Part shown: in pieces, positions 11,024-25,284 of the stretch
Numbering within the stretch: the stretch's first letter is position 1
How the letters are laid out: each line of letters starts with the position of its first letter
Source: Anthoceros angustus
Taxonomy: Eukaryota; Streptophyta; Anthocerotopsida; Anthocerotales; Anthocerotaceae
DNA: 64,000 bases
Assembly: GCA_010909165.1 (NCBI GenBank)
Contig: MU008203.1
Coordinates: 248,001-312,000 of the forward strand
Direction: 5' to 3'
Position numbers and translations under genes: made by a program
Notes under the pieces: model-generated
What the model was told of the DNA's origin: nothing
Databases searched by the model: none
Seen by the model: the letters and a program-made list of their open reading frames with translations, nothing else

Positions 11024-11695
11024 GAGTAATTAAGTTTAAAATATACATTTAATCCTATTAACCCATAAATATCACAGTTTTGATTGAGCATCGAACCAGG
11101 ATTTCGCAATAACAACACTACCTACCTATCCAAGCGTCTTGATTTTCAAGCTTTCATAGTTCCTGGGAGAGAAAAAATGCAAGGCAAGGAGACGCGCGGA
11201 GCTGGGGACTCGGGAGCAAGGACGGGAGTGTGTATGGAGCCTCCCTCCCCACGTGAAAGAGGATCGGGCTCCTGGCGCGGCCCCTGAATCCAATCCGTCC
11301 CTGCCACGATCGCCCGGCCACGGTGACCTGCCTCCATCTTCCAGCTTCTTGCTGGTCATTCCTAGCAAGCGGTCGGTTGGGAACGTTCGAGCAAGGACGC
11401 GTTGCCAGTTTTGAGGTGATCTCCAGCGTGTCTGAGCGGGGAGTAGCTGCCAATGGCTGCTTGGTATAGAGCGACTACAGCCGCAGTTTTCGAGTAAAGC
11501 GAGCAAAGCGGGTTAACCGAGTAACGCGAGTAAAGCAGGAGCTTCATGTTTGCAGAGCCTCTGTGGGGCTCAATTTTGGTCTTCAATCCGTACGCGTATC
11601 GATGGGAAGCCGGATGGCCTGGTTTTGAGGGGTGGCGCCCAGGAATTGAGTGCCAATTGAGAGGTTCTTTTGACGGGCATCGTACGTGTTTGCAG
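11024..11695. other. Spacer between RING-H2 frame and cupin-like exon
   Basis: Composition returns to GC-rich. Several overlapping frames on both strands lack domains. Upstream exons of the cupin-like gene would be expected here, but I could not find any with cupin motifs. Confidence 0.4.
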
Positions 11696-11884
11696 GCCCC
11701 TTGTGAAGGCTCTTACAGGCAGGACCTCGGTGTTGAGGAGGCTTCCGGTGGAAGTGTCAGCGGCAGCTTTCAACGTTGACGTGGAACAGATTGGAGAGGC
11801 CAGGGTTAGGAGGGCGCAGGAGGCTCTTCTGCTGCCAGCTGAAGGCCGCCGCCGCCGCAGGAGGGACGCTCTCTTCCTGTGAAG
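11696..11884 (+). pseudogene. Possible last exon of a cupin (germin/seed-globulin-like) gene
   Basis: After a good acceptor (GTTTGCAG ending at 11695), the frame encodes about 60 residues. They read like the end of a cupin barrel: KALTGRTSVLRRLPVEV, then AAAFNVDVEQIG and a Leu/Pro end before an Arg-rich tail. Cupin storage and germin-like proteins typically end with a GxTSVLxxLPxEVLxxAFNVD-like helix pair. No metal-binding cupin core (HxH...E) is found upstream within the spacer. It is therefore either a truncated pseudogene or the end of a gene whose other exons have diverged. The match is from memory of the family and is moderate at best. Confidence 0.35.
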
Positions 11885-13774
11885 AGCTCATATTTGCAGA
11901 ATTATCAGAGTAAAAAAGCTTATATGTGCAGGATTTAAGCATAGTTCACTAGATTTTGATCCATGGATTGGGAGTGAAGAGTTTTTGTTCTACGCTGCTG
12001 ATATGAGGCTGAAATCAACCGTTTTCTTGGAACCTTCTCCTTGTGTAGAGAGTAAAGCTGGATATCTGTTTTCTTAATTTATTGTCTGCTGTCTTGCTCA
12101 CCAGTGGTCCCCCACCGGACTGAGAGCGTGCACATCTCCTGTACATGCATCATGCGTGCCTGTCCCCGCTCCCTCTCCCACCCCCCCGTGATTGTTTGTC
12201 TCCCATCCCCCCATAGTTGTATGGCCTAGTATGAAACTCCTTGCCCCGTGTAATTGTAGGGCCTGATAGGCCTTTCCAACCATCCCTTACGGACAATTTA
12301 ACAGCCAACAGGGCTGCAGGGCAACACATCACTGCGAAATCCCTTGCCTCCAAGCATCGTTGGCTGTAGTCACAGGTGGCATACATGTCAATCTAGCCCT
12401 CTTGCCTCAAACACTATACGGATCTCTCAGAGTTCCTCTGAGAATGTTTGGAACTTCATGAAAGTTACTTTGAAGACGGCTCTCAGGGCTTGATGCAGTG
12501 AAATATTACTTGTGTGTTTTGTGTGGGCACTGCAAGAAGGATCTTACTTTAGTACTTTGTGTCTGCCAGAGAAATGGTTATTGTGCATCCCGACACCGAC
12601 TTTCTTGAAGACATCACTGGAAAACTTGGCGAGGCAACTTGTGCTGCTTGTAAGCATCATGTTGCTTCTGCGTCATAATGACCTAGCCAATGTTGCATTG
12701 TTGGTATCATCTGTCTTGCAGTATGTATCCGAAGAGCTGAAAGTCAGAACCATAAAATCTTGCAAATGATCCACTTACATATGCTAATCTTCGAGCAGAA
12801 CCGGATTTCTGGTAAACGCTCAGCTCATGTCTTTTGAGATTGGCATGCAAGTAAACAAAATTCTAACCTTTGACAACCTTTTGGGAGCGGTGTTCTTGGT
12901 AAAAGAACATTCTTCTTCTACTCATCAAATCGGTGGGTGAATTTAAGGAATAGGATATTCCAATCTATGAATTTTATTTATCTCAGAAAACAGAATTGTG
13001 ATTCAACCGATTATGTGACTGTGCTTTTGCCTTGGGCTTGACAATGTGACTGTGAATCTGCCTGGGGCTTGACAGTTTCACTGTCATTCTGCCTTGGGCG
13101 TCACGATGTCACTGTACTGCTTAGCGCGCCGTTGCAGGCGAGAGCATTGTGGCTCTGCTGAGCGGCTACTCCCAGGGCGAAGCGTCTGAAGTGGAGTGCA
13201 ACGCAGAGCGTAGAAAGACTGACGTCCGAGGGCAAATATATAGCCCATGGCCTTTGGCACGTTTTAATCTGTAGTAACCCTTCTTACAACATTCACAGGG
13301 CTGCATTTTACGGAAACCCTGTGGACTTGGTTGAGTGTAATGATCTACAAAGCAGAGTCGCCACGGGAGCAACCCGTTATGGAGGGGTAGACCATAACAC
13401 ATTGCCACCATAGCTCCTTTCTGCGGCGAGTCGAACCTAATTGCGGAGAGGTCAGAATCATGAACCACTTCCCCGTCGAAACCATCAAAAGCCTGAGTTT
13501 GAGTGACAAGGATTTCCGCATGTTGTACACAGCACACAAATGCGTTCTTCAAGTAGCTTTCACCGGGCTGCACTGCCTGCCTGCTTGACTGTGGACCTAC
13601 GCCTGGTCCAGAAGAAGACTCACTGTGGTCTTCTTTCCATGTTACAGAGAAGCAATCGTTTCAATGCCCTGAAATCCACATAGCCTTGCCTTGACCTGAA
13701 GACGCTCGAGCGTTTGCGAGCAATTTGAGACAAAGCTCCAAATCCTGAATAAAAGCTGTACACAATTTTGGGAC
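11885..13774. other. Spacer, including probable sigma-factor 3' UTR
   Basis: No supported gene. A minus-strand 135-codon frame at 13166-13573 lies just downstream of the sigma-factor stop and is likely 3' UTR or chance. A plus-strand frame at 12512-12769 is hydrophobic in part but has no match. A 31-bp tandem repeat lies at 13013-13115. Confidence 0.4.
13013..13115. repeat. 31-bp tandem repeat, about 3.3 copies
   Basis: Units start at 13013, 13044, 13075 and 13106 (partial). Each unit has ATGTGACTGT or a close variant, then CTGCCTTGGGC and a TTGACA/TCACG end. The repeat lies about 660 bp downstream of the sigma-factor stop codon. Confidence 0.9.
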
Positions 13775-16642
13775 CTACACTGCATTAGCCGCTCGTTCCA
13801 AGCCCTTTGACTGCGTAGATAGTTGCAGCTTCCTAATTGCCGCGGTTCCCAATTGCCTAGCCCGCTCTCGAGACACACCATGTCTGTAGCGCAGTTCGCG
13901 GAAGTTAATAGAGATACATATTGCCCTAGCATGTCCATCGGAACATAGGTCAAAGCATGCCTCAACCCTCCCACTGGAACATACGTCACATCGTACCTCA
14001 ACCCAATCTTGTCGAAAGACAACTGCTGGCCATCTATTTGACCTAGTCCGTAGTGCATCTTCACGATATCTTGCTCCCTTTGGCTCAACATAGACGACAA
14101 CAGATAGTTGACGTCCTCCTGGCAGCAGGAGACCAAAGCGCAACGTCTGTCAGAAAAATGAAAACCACCTACTCGGGCACTCCGGCCATCGTGTGATTGC
14201 CGTTGCTACCTTCAGGAGTACTCTGTCAACCTGCGCCCATGGCTGATTTTCGGTGTCATTGTCAGGGATAATCTACATACAAGCCATTCAAAGCGATCAG
14301 ACATGCTCCACAAGGGAAATCAGGAAACACTGTAATTAAACACGGCACCTTACTAAAGTCTAATTTGCAAACCCTACTTCTCAAAGGCAGGGACTTGGGC
14401 TCACTGTGTGAAACGTGTCCTTGTCGCCATCTTGTAGACTATCTCGTCCGATTTCTCGATCTATTGACTTCAACCTTTTCTTGGTCTGCAAAAACAGGTC
14501 ACGGCTGCACATTAGACTTTCCCCGTCAGTCCAGGCCAATCCACCTAGCAAAACAGGGGTCCTTTCAGGTGCACTGCAAGCAACGAAGGTTCAGAACCCT
14601 TACAACCACCTTGAGAGCATTTTGCACTTTAACATCTGAGATGTTGAGAGCCTTTGAAATCTTCTGCAAACGATATCACAGCAAGACAGACGTAAACGAT
14701 CCTGCCATAGTAGAGATCCTCGCGTGGCATAAGATTCCGGAACGCAGACAACTGGGTCAGGGGAGCTGAAAGTGATAAGTGAGGCTGACCTGAATCGTAG
14801 GAGTTGAGCCCTCAGACGCTATTTTGTTTCTAACTTTTCTTATCCTGGCCAAAGTATCATGCACATGGACGGGGATCCGCACAGTATTGGAGTGGTCAGC
14901 AATAGCCCTAGTCACACCCTGTCCAGCATCCAGGTAACCCTTTGATCAGAACTGTTTCGCCGTAAAAGATTGCAGAAAAACAGGTCTGAGACCGTCTGGC
15001 GGTTGTACCTGGCGTATCCACCAGTGCACATAGGTAGAAAGCTTGTAACCTCTTGTGTGGTCAAACTTCTCCACCCCCCTGACGAGCCCTATCGAACCTT
15101 CCTGATGAGCATCAATGGAGGGCCTCAGTACTGCTGGGAAGGAGTCAGCGGAAAAGACACACGTACAACGGGGGTGCCACAGCAGGGCGTGCCCAGCACT
15201 TTGTGTAAGTCACACTGCTAGGCCTTGCAAACCTGAATCAAGTCAGCCAACTCAAGGCCACGGTTGTTGTAGCGTTTAGCAACGGAGACAACAAGCCGTA
15301 AATTGGACATGACCATCTTGTCCCTGGCCAGATCAGCTTCGTTCAACGTGTTGAGCACGTCACCAGTGGACATTCCCAAGTGTGCTGCCCACTGCTCATT
15401 ACTAGGAGCATATCCAAGCTCCGCCTCCAAACTGACATAGATATGTGGCAACGAGGCAAGTCAGCAGCGAGCCAATGCAGGAACGGCTCAAACGATAACA
15501 TCCAACCCTGCAGATTTTGCCCACGGTAATAACCCCTGCACACAAAACTGCTATGCATCTCATTCAGACATTTCTTGCCAACATTTCTTGCAAACAAGAA
15601 GAAGACAGCGTGCACTGCCACCGCCATCCGATATCAGCTACCAAACACTTTCATATAAAAAGAAGGCATCCGCGACCTACTTCTTCCGCACGTCCTTGAG
15701 CTGCGTCCCTAACTTGATCTTCTTGGACAGCTCAATCTCATCATCCCTAGACAGCAGCTCCGTCTTGGTCATGTCCCTCAAATACGCCGTCAAATAGTCC
15801 TGCAAGCCGTCCGGTCTCGGTCTCGGCCTATCCCTCGACTTCCTCCGAATCAGCAAAGAAGCCGCAGGCGCCTGGGCCGCGCTCCTCTGCTGCCTGGCCT
15901 GCATGCGCCGTTGCCTGGCGGACGGCTTCCCGGCGCTCATTATCCTACGGCGCGCCGAATCCCCCGTTCTCTCCTCAACCCCGGGCCCTTGCTCCGGCCC
16001 CGGCTCCGGCTCCCGCTCCTGCACCTGCTCCTCCTCCCGCTCCCGCTCCTCCACCTGCACGCGCTTCTTGAGCGGCCTCCCCCGGCGGCGGGGCGGCGGA
16101 TTCAGCCTCTGCTCCAAGGCGGACAATTCCTCCAAAGACAGGGCCCACTGCCGCTCCAGCAGCGACCGCTCCAGCGCGGTGGCGGGATCCCCGGCCGGGG
16201 AGAAGTCCCTCTCCCTCTCCCGCTCCATCTCCAGCCCTAACGAGGCCCCGAGGAATGCCGCGTCCAGCAGCGCGAGGCCGAATCCCCGGCCGCTGCTGCA
16301 CGCGGCCGCGTCCTCCAGCACGTACCCGGCCTGCTGCTCCGCAGCGCGGCCAGGCTCGCCGCGGTCCCGGTGCCCGTCCCGCTCCTCCCGCCTGCATTGC
16401 GCGGTGCTTGAGCGGGCGCGAATCCGCGCGCCCTTGCGCGGCTCGGGCTCCGCGGCTCCTCCCGCCGCCGGGGCGGCGCACACGCAGGCGCATTCCTGGT
16501 AGTGGAGCCTGGGAGCGCCTGCGGCTGCCCCCGCAGCCGCTCCAGCGGATCGGGCAGGCGCAGGCACGCCTGGAATCCCAGGCCCGAGGCTGCCATGCCC
16601 GCTTTCATGCTCAAGCGCAATGCGCCGCGCCTGCGCTGCCAC
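13775..16642 (-). CDS. Plastid RNA polymerase sigma-70 factor
   Basis: Nuclear-encoded sigma factor that lets the bacterial-type plastid RNA polymerase recognise -35/-10 promoters. Nine exons read 16642-15681, 15431-15233, 15101-15009, 14918-14790, 14663-14610, 14485-14405, 14272-14210, 14118-13997 and 13883-13775. All phases close to give 603 residues. Region 1.2 is at the end of exon 1 ([10 protein letters not shown]...[14 protein letters not shown]). Region 2.1-2.2 is in exon 2 ([14 protein letters not shown], ending DLIQ). Region 2.3-2.4, the -10 recognition part, is in exons 3-4 ([14 protein letters not shown], then [18 protein letters not shown]). Region 3 spans exons 4-6. Region 4.1 is in exon 8 ([15 protein letters not shown]) and the region 4.2 helix-turn-helix in exon 9 ([20 protein letters not shown]). 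The first 280 residues are Ala/Arg/Glu-rich low complexity; a transit peptide is expected but not clear-cut. Which SIG subclass it is cannot be decided by eye. Confidence 0.93.
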
Positions 16643-18659
16643 TCACTGCAGCAACCATTTTTCTCAACTCCCTGCAGCTCCAACTCCAGTCGAGTGAGAC
16701 AGTGCGGGCGGATGGATAGGGCACGCCAGGTGGCGCCTGCCTGGGCCCGACGATCCCCTTTGCCCAACCACGCCCCCTTTCCGTTTAGATATTTAGCCTC
16801 GCGCCCGGTCCTTTCTACCTTTCTGCACATCTCCTAACGATTGTTTCGTCTAGCATGTAACATCCGTCATTCACGCATATGTATCGCCTTTTGTCTACGA
16901 CTAACCAACCAACAACACGTTTTGTGCAATACCGTTAACTGAGTTTGGGTTGAGTAGAGTTGGCCAATAGCGAGTTGAGCATTGAAATTAAACATAAAGT
17001 TTAAAGAGTTGGTAATTATGAGATTATAAAAACTATATACTTATGAAAAAATATGTTTAGACCCATATCATGGTTGGAAGATTCACTGATAATCTAGTGG
17101 CTACCATGTAGACCATTAATTAAATGGATGATAAAAATACAACGGAGATAATACAATTTGAAACCTCATGTTAAAAAAATTTCTACCACCCAAACATAAT
17201 AAACCCTTCATGATGTATATATATACATATACACAATAGAATAAATACGATGTGGTTGATTTGGTTTCCCATCGATACCCGATGGCCATTAAGGCAAATA
17301 CGGTCAGACCCGTGCAGACGCGCAACCCGATGTACCCTGGTTTCATATCGACATACACGACATAGCAACATCAGTTTGTGGTTCCCGTCACATACTCGGG
17401 TTTTTGCACCCGTTCTCTGTACTTGCATTTCCATACCCGGCTTTCCATACCCGGGATGAAAGGTTTCCAATCCCGTCGATTTCAAGTCCAGGTTTCAAAT
17501 CAGGTTTTCAAAGCTATGCACTTCTCATCGCGGGTGAAGCGATCCAAAAAGAAAGCGGTGTAGATGCGGAGACAAGACGCCTAATCTGCTACCCGGTTCA
17601 AATACGAAGACAGGACGCCTAATCTGCTGCACTTGATGGTAGGAGTGTGGACCCAATTTCAAGCTGCAAGGGTCTGGTATAAAGTTCTCATCACAACAAT
17701 CAACAGAAGAGCAAAAAGTTTCCTCCATAGCTGCCCTGACTCCTCCTTCGTATGAGAGGCCAAATGACCTGCTGTATTCGTGCAGGAATCAAGGAGTCAG
17801 CTGCAGGGAATTAGCCAAATGGGGTCTCCGCACAAAGAAACTATCACAGCACGCCACTTCACAAGTTGAACACATGCAAAAAGTGAGTTGGAGTCTCGGG
17901 AATGTTTGAAGGTACGAAGTTCGCTTGAGTTCTTCATGGATGAGACAGCTGTGTGGCTTAACCAAAATTGTCTCACTCGTTAGCAGGATGTGTGCGTTGG
18001 ATGCTGCTTTCGGTGTGTGCATGTAGGAGTCAAGTACGTAGTGAGCTGCACTACATCAGCGACATGGTAAAACCTCACAGAGTTGCACTTCAGAGAATTG
18101 CTCTCTACCTCAACCGAAATTGTCCCCACTCTGCATGATGTGTGCATTGGATATTGCCTTCATAGGCTTGTGAGGGACACAACTGCTAGGACCAACTTTA
18201 CTCTTGAATTTTAAGGAGCAGATTTATATTGTTGAGAGGGTACGAACAAGTTGAGTTAGGATGTAGACCATGTTCAAACTTCATTGTTGCTGCTCCACCT
18301 CCGGATGATATACCAAAATTGAGGCTTATGCACGGCCTCCGGTTACAAAACTGAGTTCTATGTCTGTCTCGTCTTAGCACTGAAAAGTGGATTTCCTCCT
18401 TCCAAAACTAAAAACCTACCTCACATCAGACCAAAGCGTCTCGTCTGAGCACACGAAAACAGTGGATTCTCACCTTTTAAACCAGTGGATTCTCACCTTC
18501 TAAAACCAGAAGAGTGGATTGTGATCTTCTAAAACGAGAAGCGTAATTGACCCGATCAAAACTGAGTGCTATCTGCTATCTCCTCTCAACACCCTACCTG
18601 GATTGGTTAGCTTCTAAAACCATAAGCCTATTTCACCTCATCATTCAATCCACCCTTTA
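16643..18659. other. Spacer between sigma-factor gene and MULE remnant
   Basis: Begins with the sigma-factor upstream region (16643-16850), then AT-rich DNA. Frames near 17183-17622 are shadows around repeated TACCCG/TTTC blocks and carry no domain. A short diverged repeat lies at 18385-18545. No gene is supported. Confidence 0.4.
18385..18545. repeat. Diverged short tandem repeat (AGTGGATTCTCACCTTCTAAAACC type)
   Basis: The unit recurs imperfectly from about 18388, 18461, 18484 and 18513 with spacings of 23-29 bp in the later copies. It lies next to the 3' end of the MULE remnant. Confidence 0.6.
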
Positions 18660-20907
18660 TCAACTGCCTATGTTCCACCTCACCGTCTTTTTCTTCTTAC
18701 ACACAACTTCCTCCAAACCAACATATCGTTTCAGTCTATTCATTCCCTCATTCTCAGCAAAAGTTTCCAACACTTGTTTTCGTTGAGGTTCTTCGTCTGC
18801 CTGTGCCACTAACTGTCTCAGCATCCGTTGAGTTTGCTCCATAATGCAAGCTATCTCAAAAGCTAAATCTGAACGCTCAAATGCAGTATCACATACTTCA
18901 GCACATGTCGTTTTAATAAAATCCAACCGTTTTTCTTTTGCCATCTCCAACCGTGTCTTACATATTGGTGCCACCAAGGGGTTACTACGCAACACAATGT
19001 GTGGAGCTTCTTGATCCTGCATCCAAAAAGCCATAGCCAAGTTGTTGGTATCACTACTTTCACCAATATACGCTCCATTTGTTCTTCAATTTTGCCTAGC
19101 TGCTGATGCACCATCCTTGTATATGCCCAGGAGTTGTTGAACTTTCACCACATGCTTGCAGATGAAACATTTGTTCCCCATTGGACATGAGCATGTAGCC
19201 CAAGGAGAGTAAACATGTTCAATCACATACCACAAGTTAGGGGTCGACGAAGACAAACAATGTGCAGCAACATTTTCGGCATGCGGTAAAATAACTGAGC
19301 TAATAGGAATAGTTTCTGCACCCTTCATAGCTGTTTCCTCCAAAGCCTCCTGCTTCTTGTTATGCACGTATCCCCCTTCTGTCGTGAAGTGCTGGTACCA
19401 ATAATGTCGGGCAACCACATTCACTAATTGCTGTAGTAATCAGTCTAGTCTACGGCCAGGCAAACTTGACTTGCTGAATGCTGTATGTTCTCTAATGAAT
19501 CTATGGAATCCTTCCACAACTGAAGTTGTATGTTTCTCTGCATGAGGCAACATTCTAGCATTACACAACCATATATCTATAGTCTCTCCCCATTGGACCT
19601 TCATATATCTCACAAAGTCTCCTTCACTTTTTCCCCACTTGTCATAAAAATTATTTAGCATACTTCTTCTTATGGAAACACACTGTGAAGATGTGCTTGC
19701 CCCACTGACATACATAATATCCCCTAGCTCTGCCCATATTGAAATTCAATTACTTTGTGAGTGCACTTTCTTCAATAAATTTCGTCTCCACGCTTTCCGC
19801 ACATGCCACAAGCATAGTAATATAGGCATATTATGATTTCACACTGAGCGAACGGCAGAAATCTCTACTTGACAATCATCAACAAGGAATGAATTAGGTG
19901 TCCAATCCTTGTTGATCTTTTCAACCTTCTTTCGTAAAGTTGAAAGCCAACTGACAAGTGAATCAGTAGTAGCATCTTTTGTAATAGCCCATGTTACTGG
20001 AACACCATTCAAGTAATGGTCAAAACCCATCACAGTGAATAAGTGGTAGCGATACCTATTCAACCCAAAAGTCGCATCCATAGCTAACACATTACCATTC
20101 CCATAAAGCAACATGCAATTTAACATAAAAGGAGTTTGAATGCCCGATCCAATCCTTCTTTTCCTGTGAAAGCCATGTTGCTCTGACATCACGGAGTAAG
20201 CTTTCGTACCCAGGCCCATGACATATAGCATTTGAAAGGTCAATATGCCTATGTTCAAAAAGACCAATCTCAGCAACCGTAGGGCACAGGAGAAGTTTCT
20301 TCACCCTAAAATTTGCTTGGCAACCATGCTTGACACTCTCTCCACGAAGGACCTTACACTTAGCTGTATTAGCACCACGTGACACTCCCACCTCCTTTTG
20401 GCGAAAGTCTTTCGGGCCATAAGAACACCAATACCTGCAAGCCAACCTCACAATGTTAATGCTTCCCTAAGTAATAAAACAATTTGCATACTTCAAACCT
20501 TCTTACCTGACATATGATGTAGTTGTATGCACTGTCGGTACTGCAGGGCGAGGTAAATTCCCCGGCCCCTTCGAATCCTTCTTGTAGAAGTTCGTAGGAT
20601 GAGAACTTATAGCACTCATTCCCCCAATAAAGTCTCCCACTCTAGGAAGGAGTATGTGAGCTACCTTCACATGTTTTTGCTGCCCTGGTACCCTAGAATG
20701 GTCATACTGAGAAGAAACCCAGTTTAGGTCAATATGGTTAAATAAACACATACCGTAAGCTTGTGAGCCAGGGTGCACTTGGAGCCTTAAACAAGTATTA
20801 TTAGTGGCGTGTAAGCGGGTAGGGACGAGCGGCTTTCTCATGTCCCGCGTTGGTGGTACGTAGCGCACGGGCGTCAAAACTTCTGGCCACCGCTTCGGAT
20901 TATGCAT
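18660..20907 (-). pseudogene. Decayed MULE-type transposase with SWIM zinc finger
   Basis: Reading on the minus strand: an N-terminal part at 20907-20502 is joined across a good 60-nt GT-AG intron to 20441-20277. Next comes the transposase core with GNVLAMDATFGLNRYRYHLFTV, DDCQVEI and LLCLWHVRKAW. A SWIM finger follows (CSCPMGNKCFICKH near 19190-19150), and last a coiled C-terminal region to 18660. This is the layout of Mutator-like/FAR1-related transposases, which cut and paste DNA. It is broken. There is one frameshift near 20200-20276, and four in-frame TGA codons at 19839-19841, 19746-19748, 19440-19442 and 19086-19088. At 19440 homology suggests an original Trp (TGG). Terminal inverted repeats were not identified. 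Confidence 0.8.
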
Positions 20908-22350
20908 GACTCACCATAGCATGGTGATGGGCAAGGACATAGAGATGTACATGTCGTAGCCGTGGAGGGCCGTGCGGACACACGTGCCGGCCTTAATGGC
21001 CATCGAGTATCCATTTGCAAGCGGTTGATTTATGGCACATATTAAATAACATAAGCGTGTAGATGAAGCTCTTTGATTGTAAATGAATTTATTCAACTTG
21101 TCTGTAGAAGCTTTATCAACATCCCAGGTCCAGAGATATGCATCCTATTTTGAGACCTTCACAGATAGAGAGCTTAATTTTTGAAATGATAGTTATAAAT
21201 ATATGTACTCGGTGAGAACTTTGTCTTAAGATTTCTTGAAATCACTCCCTAGCTTGCATCGTCATCTTTTTTTTTTTGTGCTTGGATCTTTAGGTACAAC
21301 TAGAATGATGTAATCAGGTATCAAGCAATGAACTGTATATAAATATGAACTATAGGAATGAAAATTATAATTAGATCTAGAAAGATTCAAGAGGAATAAA
21401 AAATATAATCATGATCCACAAAGATCTCATAGGAGGATTTCTAACTACCATGAGAACGTTAATTCCAGAATGGTCAAGGAGGTCGAATTGAGACTTGGAG
21501 AGTAGTTTTTACAAAATATCTTTACCTTAACAACTTTTTTTAACAAGTTAGATTTGTTCTCTTGATAATTCTGATATGATGTTTATTTATAATGTATTAA
21601 AAATATTAACAACACATAGTTGATGTTTATTTATAATGTATTAAAAATATTAACAACACATAGTTAAACAATAGAACTTCATAGGGTTTTATCTGTTTCT
21701 CTCATAGTTTCTAACTATAATTGGTCAGTCTCTCCCGCCTCTTTTCCGACCAAATGGGCTTCTACAACGAATCATTATTTTTTAACCCTAATTGAATATC
21801 AACCTAAGAATGGTCACCCACGCATATTTTTCATCTTAACAACAAATAGAAGTTTCATTGGTATATCTTTCAGAATATCAATAATTAAATAACGAACCGA
21901 TTTGAGGTGGTAATCCTTTTAAAGTGGAGAGGAGAGGGAGAGAAAGGGGAGATTCCCTGAAATATGCCACAACACTGGAAAGGGGGAGGCCAACCCCGCC
22001 CTTGTCTTTGTGGTAGGCCCTTGTGCACTCCTTGATGAAACGAAAAAAACCTCATCCAAGGCCCCATGGGTTTCAATGGCAAGGGGATGAAAATGTGACC
22101 TTGATGCATGGGCCTGTACTTGTAAATTTATTTAGTTGCGCTCCCTTCCGATGCCCAACCTGGAGGGTCGATGACTACACAAAGGAGAAAGTTGGTCAAT
22201 AGATTGAAGTGCGTCCTGACACAGTATAAAACTACCATTCCCTTAGATAAAAAGCGTGGGTACACCGTACATCCAACTTTAAAAAGGTAGATAGCAGATA
22301 TGCTCTCCTTCTTTTACTTAAATATTTTTAATATATCTACTTCTAATCAA
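20908..22350. other. AT-rich spacer
   Basis: No supported gene. It includes the end of the MULE remnant, a perfect 44-bp tandem duplication (listed separately) and general AT-rich intergenic DNA. Confidence 0.45.
21577..21664. repeat. Perfect 44-bp tandem duplication
   Basis: Copies 21577-21620 and 21621-21664 are identical base for base, so the duplication is recent or maintained. The unit is AT-rich and non-coding. Confidence 0.97.
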
Positions 22351-22359
22351 ATAAAGATG

Positions 22360-22622
22360 TAACTCAAATTAAATTAGACCGACGGTTGAGAAAAGAAACG
22401 GTCACATCCGGTCAAGAACCGCAGGTTCCCAAAACGTACCGATCCCAGAGACCTCCATACCGAGTAGCCGGGTCAAAATGATGTCTTTATATATGCCTGA
22501 ACGGAGCCCATGAAAGTGTGCAGCAAAAAACTTAGTTTCCTTTCTCGCCTGGCGCCTCCCTTAGCTCTTCTGAACTTCGCGCTAGTCGGGTGAAAGGCCG
22601 TCGAGCTCTCAGAGGAGTAGCC
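22360..22622 (+). promoter_or_regulatory. Promoter and leader of RPS5 copy 1
   Basis: A TATA-like TTTATATATG lies at 22487-22496, about 127 bp before the start codon. The block at about 22370-22440 (GACGGTTGAGAAA...GGTCAAGAACCGCAGGTTCCC) recurs upstream of copy 2 at about 24050-24110. The duplication therefore carried the promoter along. Confidence 0.6.
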
Positions 22623-23619
<997 letters not shown>

Positions 23620-24292
23620 GAAATTTTAGGGCCACAGTGGCCTGTAGGCTTGTATGTTTGTTCCAGTGGAGGTGTCCTCCTCGAGTGGACTCAGTTTTGT
23701 TGTAAGATGAGGGAATTCCCAGACATGATCTAATCTTAAGTCCAGCAAAGCATGGGTTGTATGTGGGCTCTTTTGACAGCGTGACAACAGTTTCATGTTG
23801 GAGCAGTCTTGTTTGCAATGACCTCCTTTGCCATGAGTGGGCTCAATTGCCACACAGGCCTTACCTTCAGTTCCAACCTGTTTCTGAGCATCATGCTTTT
23901 TGCCCACAAAGCATTCATCCGTCGTTTACCCAAGCTTAGGCCATGGCTAAGGCCTTCCCCTTCGTTTTGCAAGCACGAGAGCGACCACTGACGCGAAATT
24001 AAAAACCCGGGTCATTTACATTAAACCAGGGAGATTTTATGCAAATTAAATTAGTTCGACTGTTAAGAAATGAAGCGGTCATATCCAGTCAAGAACTGCA
24101 GTTCCCGAAAACTTAGCCAGTCCAAATAGGGTAGCCGGTCTCGGGACCTCGCTAGGAGCCGGTCAGAATGAATTGAAGCCTTCATATGTATCCAGGTAGC
24201 AGAACCCTAATTCTCTTTCGCGACGGCGGCTCCGAGCTCTTCTGCACGTCGCGGTTGTCGGGTGAAACATCGTCAAGCTCTTAGGCGTAGCC
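23620..24292 (+). other. 3' flank of RPS5 copy 1 and promoter of copy 2
   Basis: 23620 to about 23900 resembles the region after copy 2 (25285 to about 25580), so the 3' UTR was duplicated too. About 24035-24292 is the copy-2 promoter. It has a block shared with copy 1, a CATATGTATCC element at 24183-24193 in place of the clear TATA box, and an ACCCTAA telo-box-like motif at 24204-24210, a common element of plant ribosomal protein promoters. Confidence 0.6.

Positions 24293-25284
<992 letters not shown>

Noticed and set aside
13166-13573. 135-codon minus-strand frame after the sigma factor
   Set aside because: It lies past the sigma-factor stop, has no domain, and the region 4.2 helix-turn-helix is already complete at 13775.
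18660-20276. Possible UGA recoding in the transposase
   Set aside because: A frameshift in the same remnant and ordinary stop use in all neighbouring genes fit decay better than recoding.
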